Below, one piece after another: positions 16,252-24,853 of a stretch of 64,000 nt of DNA. Source of the DNA: Saccharospirillum sp040881935. GTDB taxonomy: Bacteria > Pseudomonadota > Gammaproteobacteria > Pseudomonadales > Natronospirillaceae. Each line of letters opens with the position of its first letter. Position 1 is the stretch's first letter. The stretch covers positions 1-64,000 of the forward strand of contig NZ_JBBECH010000078.1 in assembly GCF_040881935.1 (NCBI RefSeq), read 5' to 3'. Both the position numbers and the translations under genes were made by a program. The notes below the pieces were generated by a model. That model was not told where the DNA came from. It made no database searches and saw only the letters and a list, made by a program, of their open reading frames with translations.

Positions 16252-17766
16252 ATGCTGGAACAGACTGTTAAGAAGATACTCAATGCCAGGGTCTATGAGG
16301 CGGCGATCGAGACGCCTCTGGAAAAAGCCGCCTTTCTCAGTCGTCGGATGAACAACACTATTTTGATTAAACGCGAAGACCTGCAACCGGTGTTCTCGTT
16401 CAAGCTACGTGGCGCCTACAACAAGATGACCACCCTGACCCAGGCACAACTGAACAACGGCGTCATCTGCGCGTCGGCGGGTAACCATGCTCAGGGCCTG
16501 GCCGAAGCCGCCCGGCTGATGGGCGTGAAAGCCACCATCGTCATGCCCAAAACCACGCCAGACATCAAGGTTGCGAACGTACGCGCCCGCGGTGGCAAGG
16601 CCGTGCTGCATGGCGATGCCTTCGATGAGGCACTGGAATACGCACGCAAACTCGAAGCCGAACGCGGCCTGACCTTTATCCACCCCTACGACGACCCGGA
16701 CATCATCGCAGGCCAGGGCACGGTGGCCCGGGAGATCCTGCACCAGCACCGGGACGGTGAGATCCACGCCGTCTTTATTCCGGTTGGCGGTGGTGGCCTC
16801 ATCTCCGGTATGGCCGCCTACTTCAAATACTTGCAGCCACACATCAAGGTGATCGGTGTCGAGTTTGAAGAAAGCGCCTGCCTGGCGGCAGCGCTGAAAG
16901 CTAAACGCCGGGTCACCCTGAGCCAGGTTGGCATCTTCGCCGATGGCATTGCCGTTGCCCAGATCGGCAAGGAACCCTGGAAGATCTGCAAGGATTACGT
17001 CGACGAGGTCATCACCGTAACCTCCGATGAAATCTGCGCGGCGGTGAAGGATATTTTCGACGATACCCGCTCAATCACCGAACCGGCCGGCGCCGTCAGT
17101 GTGGCGGGCATGAAAAAATACGTTGAACGCGAAGACTGCAAAGACAAGACGCTGATTACCGTTTCCTCTGGCGCAAACACCAATTTCGACCGATTGCGCT
17201 ATGTCGCGGAACGGGCCGAGGTGGGTGAGCATCGCGAGGCGATTCTGTCGGTGACCATTCCCGAGAAGCCCGGGGCGTTCAAGAAGTTTGTGTCCATCAT
17301 TGGCAAGCGCTCGATCACCGAATTTAACTACCGGTTTGATAACCCCGAGAAGGCGCACATCTTTGTAGGGGTGAAAATCACCAGCCTGGAAGAACGTGAA
17401 CAGCTGATCGGCGAGCTGCGCGAGGCGGATCACCCGGTGCTGGATTTAACCGACAACGAAGTGGCCAAATCCCATGTTCGTCATATGGTCGGCGGACATG
17501 CGCCGAACATCAGCAACGAGCATCTGTTCCGGTTTGAATTTCCGGAACGGCCGGGGGCGCTGGGAAAATTCCTCAATACGCTGGGCGGTCACTGGAACAT
17601 TTCACTGTTTCACTACCGCAACCACGGTGCCGCCTATGGCCGTGTCCTTACCGGTATTCAGGTGCCACGCGAGGATATGAAAGCCTTTCGCCAGAAGCTG
17701 GAGGAGCTGGGGTATCCTTACTGGGAAGAAACCAGCAACCCGGCGTACGCGGCGTTTCTGGGCTGA
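16252..17766 (+). CDS. ilvA: Threonine ammonia-lyase, biosynthetic
   Basis: Deaminates threonine to 2-oxobutanoate, the first step of isoleucine synthesis. The 504-residue protein has PLP lysine K51 (FSFKLRGAYNKM), SAGNHAQG at about 75-82 and the glycine-rich VGGGGL phosphate loop near 178-183. Two C-terminal ACT-like regulatory domains (about 325-410 and 420-500) show that it is the isoleucine-feedback-controlled biosynthetic form, not the short catabolic TdcB type. Confidence 0.97.
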   Translation: MLEQTVKKILNARVYEAAIETPLEKAAFLSRRMNNTILIKREDLQPVFSFKLRGAYNKMTTLTQAQLNNGVICASAGNHAQGLAEAARLMGVKATIVMPKTTPDIKVANVRARGGKAVLHGDAFDEALEYARKLEAERGLTFIHPYDDPDIIAGQGTVAREILHQHRDGEIHAVFIPVGGGGLISGMAAYFKYLQPHIKVIGVEFEESACLAAALKAKRRVTLSQVGIFADGIAVAQIGKEPWKICKDYVDEVITVTSDEICAAVKDIFDDTRSITEPAGAVSVAGMKKYVEREDCKDKTLITVSSGANTNFDRLRYVAERAEVGEHREAILSVTIPEKPGAFKKFVSIIGKRSITEFNYRFDNPEKAHIFVGVKITSLEEREQLIGELREADHPVLDLTDNEVAKSHVRHMVGGHAPNISNEHLFRFEFPERPGALGKFLNTLGGHWNISLFHYRNHGAAYGRVLTGIQVPREDMKAFRQKLEELGYPYWEETSNPAYAAFLG

Positions 17767-17795
17767 ACCGGTATTCGCCTATTTGAGTTACTTGT

Positions 17796-18302
17796 ATGAA
17801 CCCGACCGAACAGGAAAAGGTTGATCTTGAACACCAGGCCGCACGCGTTTTTATGCGCGCCTGGGAGCGCCAGCACGGTGAGCCGCTGCGGCACATCTGG
17901 CATAACAAGCCCAACAAGCCCGATGTTTCCTGTTACCTGAACGGCCACCGCCTGGACCTCGAGATCGCCCATCTGTATGGCTCCGAAGTCGAGGCGATGG
18001 CCATTCTCGGGCGCGATCTCAGCGCCACAACTCACCAGGCATTGCTGGAACTGATGCAAGACGATGTACACCAGCGCCTGCTGCACGCCCTCAATCGCAT
18101 TCTGGTGGTGAAGGCGCAGAAGCGCTACCAGACCCGGCGCGTCTGGCTGGTGATTCGCAACGCCAACCCACTGTGGCAGAACGACGACATGCTGGCTTTG
18201 CGCCACCACTTTAGCGTCCCCAAAGACCATCCGTTCGAACAGATCTGGATGGTGGCTAACCTGTCGAACACCAGCGACATACTGCAGCTCTACCCGGGCT
18301 GA
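17796..18302 (+). CDS. Uncharacterised protein with a nuclease-like PD...DLE motif
   Basis: 168 residues; I do not recognise the family. The most conserved-looking segment is PNKPDVSCYLNGHRLDLEIAHLY (about 39-61), where PD followed by a beta-hairpin and DLEIA resembles a PD-(D/E)xK nuclease core. The final lysine is not obvious. The C-terminal half contains RRVWLVIRNANPLW and PFEQIWMV, compatible with core beta-strands. It follows ilvA by 29 bases and its end overlaps the convergent MocR gene by 13 bases. The nuclease idea is inference only. Confidence 0.7.
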   Translation: MNPTEQEKVDLEHQAARVFMRAWERQHGEPLRHIWHNKPNKPDVSCYLNGHRLDLEIAHLYGSEVEAMAILGRDLSATTHQALLELMQDDVHQRLLHALNRILVVKAQKRYQTRRVWLVIRNANPLWQNDDMLALRHHFSVPKDHPFEQIWMVANLSNTSDILQLYPG

Positions 18303-19729
18303 CGCTCGAACCAGTCCGCCAGGGCCCGAACCACGCGCGACATCGTCGCTTCAGGCGGGTTACTGAACCCCAGCAAGAAACCCTGCTCACCGATTTCCGG
18401 GGTCGCGTAGTGGTCTGACAGCACATCCAGACGAAGGTTGTTGTCTGCCAGGGCATCGGCGATCTGGTGGTCCCATCGAGCTGACGCTCTCGCTGCCAGC
18501 CAATCCGGTTTGAGCATCACCCGAATGTGCATGCCACCGTGCGGGGCTTGCCAGTCGAGCCAGGGTGTCAGGTGGTCGGTCAGTAATGCCAGTAATTGAT
18601 CCCGCTTCATACGGTAGTGTCGCCGCATCCGGTTAAGATGCCGGTCGAAGCGACCGTGGCGCATAAAGTCGGCTAGCACCGGCTGAATCGGCAGTGACGC
18701 GGAGGCACCCAACGCTTGCTGGCTGGCTCGAAACCGATCGATTTCACCCGGTGGCACCACCACAAACCCCAGCCGTAAACCCCGAAACAGCACTTTGGAA
18801 AAACTGCCCACCAGAAAGCACCGGTCGCGAGTATCGGCCTGCATCAGTGGCACGCCCATGCGCCCCTGGTAGATGAATTCATTATCGTAGTCGTCTTCAA
18901 TCAGCCATAGCGACGGCGCTTCCTGCACGGCCTGCAACCAGGCCTGTCTACGTGCCGGGCTCATGCTAATGCCCAGCGGATATTGGCGGTTAGGGGTGAT
19001 GATCGCGACCTGCGGCGACTCGGAACGCGGCGGTAATCGTGCCCCTTCGGCGTCAACCTTTAGTGAACCGAGACCCGAAGCCCGATTGCTGAGCAGCGCC
19101 CGCATCGGCGTGTAACTCGGGTTTTCCAGCAGCCAATGGGCATTGGCAGCGAGCCCAGCATCCAGCGCATGTTGAAGGACACCCAGCGCATCGCGATTGC
19201 CCGAGGTCACAAACACCTGGTCAGCCGTGCAAGACACACCCCGAACCCGGTACAGATAGTCGGCGATGGCGTCTTTCAACGGCGGAAAACCATCCGAATA
19301 GGCGCCTTCGAGCACCTTCAGATCCGGATTAAGCCAGCTGCGCCTCATACTGGCAGCCCAGTCCCGCGCCGGAAACGTCGCCGTGTCGGCACCGGAATCG
19401 CAAGTCAGAATGGGCGGCCGCTCCATGGGTTGGTCGCGGCGCGGGGCCTGGGCCACGTTTAGCAGATACTGAGCGCTGGTAGCCACAAAAAGCCCGCGCT
19501 TCGCCTCGCTGACCAGAAACCCTTCGGCCAGCAATGAATCGTACGCCCGCGCCACGGTACTGCGCGAGACCCCGAGCGACACCGACAACTGCCGGGACGA
19601 GGGCAGTTTATCGCCCGGGTTCAGCCGTTGCAGACGGATGCCCGCCTTCACCTGATCGATCAATTGCTGGTAATAAGGGCCCGCCTCGCCTTCGAGGTGG
19701 AAGGTCAGGCTGGCTAGGGCATGCTTCAT
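18290..19729 (-). CDS. MocR/PdxR-family regulator (GntR helix-turn-helix plus aminotransferase domain)
   Basis: 479 residues from the ATG at 19729. The N-terminal GntR winged helix (about 12-85) contains the segment PGDKLPSSRQLSVSLGVSRSTVARAYDSL. The fold-type I aminotransferase domain (about 110-475) has PLP lysine K312 (VGSFSKVLFRGLRLG) and IEDDYDNEF (about 277-285). MocR proteins use PLP as effector and usually control a divergent gene. Here that is a flavin/pyridoxamine-oxidase-like gene, so vitamin B6 sensing is plausible. Upstream codons before 19729 overlap the divergent promoter and look non-coding. Confidence 0.9.
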   Translation of the reverse strand: MKHALASLTFHLEGEAGPYYQQLIDQVKAGIRLQRLNPGDKLPSSRQLSVSLGVSRSTVARAYDSLLAEGFLVSEAKRGLFVATSAQYLLNVAQAPRRDQPMERPPILTCDSGADTATFPARDWAASMRRSWLNPDLKVLEGAYSDGFPPLKDAIADYLYRVRGVSCTADQVFVTSGNRDALGVLQHALDAGLAANAHWLLENPSYTPMRALLSNRASGLGSLKVDAEGARLPPRSESPQVAIITPNRQYPLGISMSPARRQAWLQAVQEAPSLWLIEDDYDNEFIYQGRMGVPLMQADTRDRCFLVGSFSKVLFRGLRLGFVVVPPGEIDRFRASQQALGASASLPIQPVLADFMRHGRFDRHLNRMRRHYRMKRDQLLALLTDHLTPWLDWQAPHGGMHIRVMLKPDWLAARASARWDHQIADALADNNLRLDVLSDHYATPEIGEQGFLLGFSNPPEATMSRVVRALADWFERQPG

Positions 19730-19886
19730 CGTCACCTGGCCTGCAAAATTAAATTCAATCTGGCTATTTTTGAGCAAACCAGTTCGCCCTATGCTGGCAA
19801 AGACGGCGACTAAAGTCATTAGTGCTGACCACCTCGCCGTCACGCCCAAGCGGCAACCCCTGAACACCGACATTAAGGAAAACGAC

Positions 19887-20543
19887 GTGAGTACCCGACT
19901 GCCAGACCCGGACAACCCGCTGCACACCGAGAAAAGCCACGTGAAACGTGGCCCGGGCCGTGCCAGCTATGAGCACGAGCAACTGCTCGACATCGTCGAC
20001 GCCTCGCTGCTGTGCACCGTGGCCCAAAGCATTGATGGCCAGCCCTACGTCACCCCAACCTGCCATTGGCGCGACGGCGATTACCTCTACTGGCATGGCC
20101 ACGCCAAAGCGCGCAATCTGGCCCCCGGACAACCGGTGTGCATCAACATTATGCAGATGGACGGTCTGGTTCTAGCGCGGTCGGCCTTTCATCACTCGGT
20201 GAACTACCGCTCGGCCACCCTCTTTGGCACCGCCGAAGCGGTCACCGAGCCGGAAGAAAAAGCACGGCAGTTGCACATCTTCCTCGACAAAATCTCACCG
20301 GACCGCTGGGACGACCTGCGCCCGATGACCGATAACGAATTAAAAGCCACTAGTCTGTCGCGCATTCTGATCAGCGAGGCGTCGTGCAAGATCAGGGCAG
20401 AAGGCGTGAACGACGAGGCCGAAGATGCCGACTGGCCAGTCTGGGCTGGTGTCATGCCTGTAGAGAAACGCTGGGGAGAACCTATTCAGGAAGAACAGCA
20501 AGACGGACTATCGGTTCCCCGAGTTCCGCTGAGGGCGAAATAG
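19887..20543 (+). CDS. Pyridoxamine 5'-phosphate oxidase-like flavin-binding protein
   Basis: 218 residues from the GTG at 19887, chosen because AAGGA lies 7-8 bases before it; earlier in-frame ATGs fall in the promoter region. The split-barrel FMN-binding fold is shown by LLDIVDASLLCTVAQSIDGQPYVTPTCHWRDGDYLYWHGHAKARN (here in pieces, about residues 30-75). The WAGVMPVEKRWGEPI segment near the end is typical of this PNPOx-like subgroup. It is divergent from the MocR regulator and is its likely target. Substrate unknown; it is not canonical PdxH. Confidence 0.87.
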   Translation: MSTRLPDPDNPLHTEKSHVKRGPGRASYEHEQLLDIVDASLLCTVAQSIDGQPYVTPTCHWRDGDYLYWHGHAKARNLAPGQPVCINIMQMDGLVLARSAFHHSVNYRSATLFGTAEAVTEPEEKARQLHIFLDKISPDRWDDLRPMTDNELKATSLSRILISEASCKIRAEGVNDEAEDADWPVWAGVMPVEKRWGEPIQEEQQDGLSVPRVPLRAK

Positions 20544-20548
20544 GCCTT

Positions 20549-20866
20549 TCAATCAGTGCCGGGTGGCAGCACCACCCACTCGGCCTCAGCAAATTCACCG
20601 AGCGGGCGAATATCGCAGAAAGGCGCCGCACTGCGGATAATGGCAGCAACGTCCGGGTTGTGCTGCTGCTCCATCGCATCACGTTCTGCCTTGCTGTTCC
20701 ACTCGGCGATGGCAATCAGCACCTTTGGATCATCCAGTTTGCGATGCAATCGGGTACCCCGCGCCCCTGGTGCCTGCTGAATCAGCTTACTCGCACGCAC
20801 CCAGGCTTCGGCGTAATCTTCAGCGGTATGGCCGGGTTTAATCTGTACTTCAAAAATGTACAACAT
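20549..20866 (-). CDS. Small antibiotic-biosynthesis-monooxygenase-like protein
   Basis: 105 residues with the ferredoxin-like dimeric alpha-beta barrel pattern. It opens with the beta-strand MLYIFEVQIKPGHTAEDY, has a central strand VLIAIAEWNSKAERDAMEQ, and the C-terminal strand EWVVLPPG. Proteins of this ABM fold include small monooxygenases and haem-degrading enzymes, but no diagnostic residue is visible. Convergent with the PNPOx-like gene, five bases apart. Confidence 0.75.
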   Translation of the reverse strand: MLYIFEVQIKPGHTAEDYAEAWVRASKLIQQAPGARGTRLHRKLDDPKVLIAIAEWNSKAERDAMEQQHNPDVAAIIRSAAPFCDIRPLGEFAEAEWVVLPPGTD

Positions 20867-21194
20867 TCGGGCTCTCTCTTTTTCGGATATTGGATTCGAA
20901 TCAGTGCAGTGTCATGGGGTTGTACCATGTAGGTGTTGATCAGGCCTACGCTCATCCCAGCCGAATTAATCCAGACTAGCTTGCGGTTCATTGACCGTTA
21001 CGACCAGTTTTAGATCAAGCGTGTAGATTTCATCGTGGCGTTGAAATTGCCACGGCATCAGCCGCCGTGCAATCACGCCCTGCTCTTCACGCCTTTAACA
21101 TTGGTTAACCATATATTAACTATAATTACCTACTGGATAATCCCCCGATAAGCCTAGACTCTCCTCACGGATCAACAAACACGAGGAAACAACG
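20867..21194. other. Intergenic region, 328 bases
   Basis: No protein or RNA gene is apparent. The right half is AT-rich and holds TATAAT at 21121-21126 on the plus strand, next to GGTTAACC and TTAACTATAATT. It could serve as the promoter of the reductase-like gene at 21195, which has a GAGGAAA ribosome-binding site. No clear -35 was found at normal spacing. Confidence 0.4.
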
Positions 21195-21848
21195 ATGAAA
21201 ATGGCCATTCTGGGTACCGGCGATGTCGGCAAAACACTGGGCAGCGCCCTGATTCAACAGGGCCATGCGGTCATGATGGGTTCCCGCACGGCAGACAACG
21301 AAAGCGCTGTGGGCTGGGCCGCTGAGCGCGGCGAGCGTGCCAGCCAGGGCACCTTTGCCGACGCAGCGGCTAGTGCTGAAGTGATTCTAAACTGCTCGGC
21401 GGGCATGCATTCCCTAAGTATTCTCGCTGGCATCGACCCGGCGGATCTGTCGGGCAAAGTACTGATTGACGTGGCCAACCCGCTCGATTTCTCAAACGGA
21501 TTTCCGCCACGGCTCTCCATCTGCAACGATGATTCTCTGGGCGAACAGATCCAGCGCGCTCACCCCGATGCGCGGGTCGTGAAAGCCTTCAATACGATGG
21601 CAAACCCCATCATGACTGCGCCAAACAAACTAGCAGGCGAGCATCAACTACTGGTGTGCGGCAACGACAGTGATGCCAAGGCCGTCGTTAAAGAAATTGC
21701 CCTGTCTTTTGGCTGGCAGGAAAACCAGTGGTTTGATCTGGGTGGCATCGAGCAAGCCCGGGGAACGGAGATGTATTTGGCATTGTGGGTTCGTTTGTAC
21801 GGTAAACTCCAGACACCGATGTTCAATATCGCGGTCACCCGCGAGTAA
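21195..21848 (+). CDS. NAD(P)-binding F420-reductase-like oxidoreductase
   Basis: 217 residues with an N-terminal Rossmann fold (AILGTGDVGKTLGSALIQQGH, here about residues 4-24, GxGxxG type). The MMGSRTADN loop, whose Arg suggests NADP(H), follows. Segments DVANPLDFSNGFPP and VVKAFNTMANPIM match the NADPH-dependent F420 reductase/NPD family. Many bacteria without F420 carry such proteins, so the true substrate is unclear. The gene ends 69 bases before the assembly gap and is complete. Confidence 0.88.
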   Translation: MKMAILGTGDVGKTLGSALIQQGHAVMMGSRTADNESAVGWAAERGERASQGTFADAAASAEVILNCSAGMHSLSILAGIDPADLSGKVLIDVANPLDFSNGFPPRLSICNDDSLGEQIQRAHPDARVVKAFNTMANPIMTAPNKLAGEHQLLVCGNDSDAKAVVKEIALSFGWQENQWFDLGGIEQARGTEMYLALWVRLYGKLQTPMFNIAVTRE

Positions 21849-21862
21849 CACCCAGCCTGCGG

Positions 21863-21917
21863 CGACGGTGGCCAATGCCCTGTTGCCCGGCTATCCTCTG
21901 CGATTCACTCTGCTTTT
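21863..21917 (+). repeat. Left copy of a 55-bp duplication flanking the gap
   Basis: Identical over all 55 bases to 22018-22072 on the other side of the N block. Exact identity of this length with N between is most simply explained by two contigs that overlap but were scaffolded without merging, not by a biological repeat. Confidence 0.9.
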
Positions 21918-22017
21918 NNNNNNNNNNNNNNNNNNNNNNNNNNNNNNNNNNNNNNNNNNNNNNNNNNNNNNNNNNNNNNNNNNNNNNNNNNNNNNNNNNN
22001 NNNNNNNNNNNNNNNNN
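21918..22017. other. Assembly gap of 100 N
   Basis: Exactly one hundred N, the conventional size for a gap of unknown length. The flanks share 55 identical bases, so the real sequence may contain no gap at all. Confidence 0.98.
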
Positions 22018-22072
22018 CGACGGTGGCCAATGCCCTGTTGCCCGGCTATCCTCTGCGATTCACTCTGCTTTT
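22018..22072 (+). repeat. Right copy of the 55-bp duplication flanking the gap
   Basis: Same 55 bases as 21863-21917. After this copy the sequence runs directly into the ribosome-binding region and start of the epimerase-like gene at 22086. Confidence 0.9.
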
Positions 22073-22085
22073 CAGGATCGGACTC

Positions 22086-22976
22086 ATGCGAATTTTATTC
22101 ACTGGCGGCAGTGGCAAGGCTGGTCGCCACGCAATCGCCCACTTGATTGAACAGGGTCACCGCGTGACCAATGCTGACTTGGTGCCGCTGAACATGCCCG
22201 GGGTTGATTCACTGCAGGTTGATTTAACCGATGCAGGCCAGGTGTTCAATGCCCTGCATGCCTACGCCGGTTTTGATGAGCTCGAGCCAGGCACCGGAGT
22301 ACCGGCCTACGACGCCGTGGTGCACTTTGCGGCCATTCCCTGCATTCTGTTGCGGCCAGACAATGAAACCTTCCGCATCAATACCATGAGCACTTACAAC
22401 GTGCTGGATGCGGCCACCAAACTCGGCATTCGCAAGGTTATTTTTGCTTCTTCGGAAACCACCTACGGCATTTGCTTTGCCGATGGCGAAATGAAACCCG
22501 AGTACATTCCCATCGATGAAGACCACCCGACTGTTCCCCAGGACAGCTATGCCATGTCTAAGGTGGTCAACGAAGCTACCGCCCGTTCCTTTCAGGCTCG
22601 TAGCGGTTTCGATATATACGGCTTGCGCATCAACAACGTGATTGAACCGCACGAGTATGCCACGAATTTTCCGGCCTTTATGGACAACCCGGCACTGCGT
22701 CGCCGCAACATTTTCGCCTACATCGACGCGCGCGACCTCGGCCATATGGTCGACTGCTGCCTGAAAACCGACGGCCTGGGTTATGAAGTCTTTAACGTCG
22801 CCAACGACGATCTCTCGGTCGGCATAAGCAGCCAGGAAGTGATCGATCGCTTTTACCAGGGCGTGCCGCAAAAGCGGGAAATGGAACCGAATGAGACCTT
22901 CTTCGCTAACAATAAAGCTAAGCGTCTGGTTGGGTTTGCACCCCGGCATTCATGGCGCGAAGTACTGAAGAGCTGA
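22086..22976 (+). CDS. NAD-dependent epimerase/dehydratase (extended SDR)
   Basis: 296 residues from MRILFTGGSGKAG. The glycine-rich NAD motif is TGGSGKAG (about 6-13). The active-site set is SSETTYG and YAMSK (the YxxxK pair near 158-162). The VVHFAAIP segment is typical of extended SDRs acting on nucleotide sugars or similar. The ATG at 22086 was chosen; upstream in-frame codons belong to the duplicated contig end. Substrate not determined. Confidence 0.88.
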   Translation: MRILFTGGSGKAGRHAIAHLIEQGHRVTNADLVPLNMPGVDSLQVDLTDAGQVFNALHAYAGFDELEPGTGVPAYDAVVHFAAIPCILLRPDNETFRINTMSTYNVLDAATKLGIRKVIFASSETTYGICFADGEMKPEYIPIDEDHPTVPQDSYAMSKVVNEATARSFQARSGFDIYGLRINNVIEPHEYATNFPAFMDNPALRRRNIFAYIDARDLGHMVDCCLKTDGLGYEVFNVANDDLSVGISSQEVIDRFYQGVPQKREMEPNETFFANNKAKRLVGFAPRHSWREVLKS

Positions 22977-23088
22977 GGATGGCTGCCGCACACTGAAGCA
23001 AAGTTGAAGTCCGTGCTGCCAGAAAATCATAATATGCCCGGTACTCCTGCTTAGTGTTGAGTGGTAACCAACCACCGCCGTAGCGTCT

Positions 23089-23922
23089 TTAAACGGTGAT
23101 GTCGCCGCGGATCACATCAACCACCTCACCGCCAACCCAGACATCGCCTGCTTGCTCGCGCAACGTAACCCGCCCTGCGCGCTCCAGCCGGGTGCCCTGG
23201 GCTGCGACATAAGGCGACGACACCAACCCGGTGGGAATCAGCCATTGCGCCAGGCTGGCATTCAGGCTGCCCGTTACCGGGTCTTCATAGCCGCCGTCAC
23301 CGATTAACGAGCGGACTTCAACCGTCGCCTCTGCGCCCGCTTCATGCAAGCCGATAACGCCAAGATTAAGCGGGGCCAACGCCGCCCACTCGGGTTCGAG
23401 CGCCAGGACATCTCGGGCTGAGTGCAACATGATCGCGCACCAGCCTGGTCCGTTATCCACCCATTGGTGATGGGCAATGTCCGATGGCACCAGACTAAGC
23501 GCTGCCATAATTTGACTCAGGACCTCGTCTTCGAGCGGGCCCGTTCGCATCAGCGCAGGCGCCGCAAACTCAAGCTGTGCGCCATCCTTGCGGATGTTAA
23601 CCAGGCCTACCTCACACTGCTGCACCACTCGGTCTGCGTTTTTGGGCGTCCCGCCCGCCGCAAGCCAGGCATGGCAGGAGCCCAGCGTCGGATGCCCGGC
23701 AAATGGTAATTCAACCTGGGGCGAAAATATGCGTACGGCATAATCTGCAGCCGGGTTTGTTGGTGTTATTAAAAATACGGTCTCAGACAGATTCGTCCAC
23801 CGTGCAATAGCCGCCATCTGGTCAGTGCTGAGATCGTCTGCCGCATGCACCACGGCGAGTGGGTTGCCAAGAAACGGATCGGCTGAAAAGACGTTAACCT
23901 GCGAGAACTTAAAACAGGGCAT
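23089..23922 (-). CDS. PhzF-family isomerase/epimerase-like protein
   Basis: 277 residues with the two-lobed diaminopimelate-epimerase-like fold. N-terminal FSQVNVFSADPFLGNPLAVV is the family signature. The catalytic glutamate is E47 (RWTNLSETVFL). The second-lobe signature is DPVTGSLNASLAQWL (about 215-230). PhzF members isomerise small metabolites; only a few, such as phenazine PhzF, have known substrates. No phenazine genes are near, so the metabolic role is unknown. Confidence 0.92.
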   Translation of the reverse strand: MPCFKFSQVNVFSADPFLGNPLAVVHAADDLSTDQMAAIARWTNLSETVFLITPTNPAADYAVRIFSPQVELPFAGHPTLGSCHAWLAAGGTPKNADRVVQQCEVGLVNIRKDGAQLEFAAPALMRTGPLEDEVLSQIMAALSLVPSDIAHHQWVDNGPGWCAIMLHSARDVLALEPEWAALAPLNLGVIGLHEAGAEATVEVRSLIGDGGYEDPVTGSLNASLAQWLIPTGLVSSPYVAAQGTRLERAGRVTLREQAGDVWVGGEVVDVIRGDITV

Positions 23923-24096
23923 TAAAATTTTCCCTTCTAGTTAGAATCGAAACTGGAACGCCCTATGATGTAGAGAGTTCGCTTAATCTCACAAACATCT
24001 ACCTACTGTATGTTCTTCACATTCTGGAGCCCCATTTAACCGAAAAATCCGATCCACTGCCGACCTCCTCCGGTTGCCACGAATGCAGAGAATTTA

Positions 24097-24507
24097 TCAA
24101 GTATCCGGGCGGTCCGGCCCTGCACCCGGGTATTGGGGAAGGTCATCGTTTATCTGCAACCAGTCGACCTTGCTGGCCACCCAAATGTGATACTGCGGCT
24201 GAATCGTCGTGCGATCATCCAGTGAAGCCAAGGTGACATCCAGCGTCTCCGGTTCCAGAGCGTGCCGGAACACCAATTGAGTACCGCACTCGGTACAATG
24301 CTCCCGCTGCCCCTGATCGCTGGAGGCATAAACGCCTGGTGCGCCCCGGGTATATTCAAACGCAGCACGCGGGAACGTGGCCCAGGCTACAACAGGTGCA
24401 CCGGTTGAGCGCTGGCACAGCCGACAATGACAATAGCCGGCACCATTAGTCTCGGCCACAATACGGTAACGAACAGCCTGGCACAGGCACCCTCCGGTAA
24501 GCGTCAT
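24097..24507 (-). CDS. GFA-family zinc protein (CENP-V/GFA domain)
   Basis: 136 residues. Zinc-binding cysteines occur as GGCLCQAVRY (7-9), YCHCRLCQRS (about 26-31) and HCTECG (about 70-73), which is the GFA pattern. The family is named for glutathione-dependent formaldehyde-activating enzyme, although that activity is disputed for most members. It is the first of several small minus-strand accessory genes. Confidence 0.9.
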   Translation of the reverse strand: MTLTGGCLCQAVRYRIVAETNGAGYCHCRLCQRSTGAPVVAWATFPRAAFEYTRGAPGVYASSDQGQREHCTECGTQLVFRHALEPETLDVTLASLDDRTTIQPQYHIWVASKVDWLQINDDLPQYPGAGPDRPDT

Positions 24508-24853
24508 TTCATTAGCCCTCGATAAACGACTTCTCAGTTTAGCCCAGGTTAGGGTTTAAGCGATGCCTGGCTGGAGGAGACGAGTTAAACGTGATCATCC
24601 ACCTTAACTGACTATTCTGATTGTTTTCCAGCGATACTGCTTTTCAAGAAACCCTGCAACATAGCCCACCTTTGGCGATCGAAACCGCATGGCTGCCCAG
24701 GCGCCAAAAAGCCTCGCGTAAAAGGAAAGGGTGTGGTTTTCGGGTTGGGTACGTCGTCTGGCAGTTCGACACCCTCGGGACGGCTGCGAGTCATGGTTCT
24801 GATCTCGGGCGGCGGAAAATTGGCCGCTGACCGCGGACGCAAGGGCTATTGCC
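24508..24853. other. Intergenic region, 346 bases
   Basis: Between the GFA and YdeI-type genes. Two minus-strand reading frames here (76 and 113 codons) have no recognisable similarity, and the longer one overlaps the YdeI coding end. A decayed gene is possible but I can support nothing specific. Confidence 0.35.

Noticed and set aside
21140..21165. CCCCCGATAAGCCTAGACT, partly like the core of the palindromic elements
   Set aside because: Only the GCCTAGACT piece matches. There are no paired arms and no GTCGGCG segment, so it is not counted as a fifth copy.
24612..24842. A 76-codon minus-strand frame between the YdeI and GFA genes
   Set aside because: No recognisable domain and an alternative 113-codon frame overlaps it. 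Cannot be supported as a gene.
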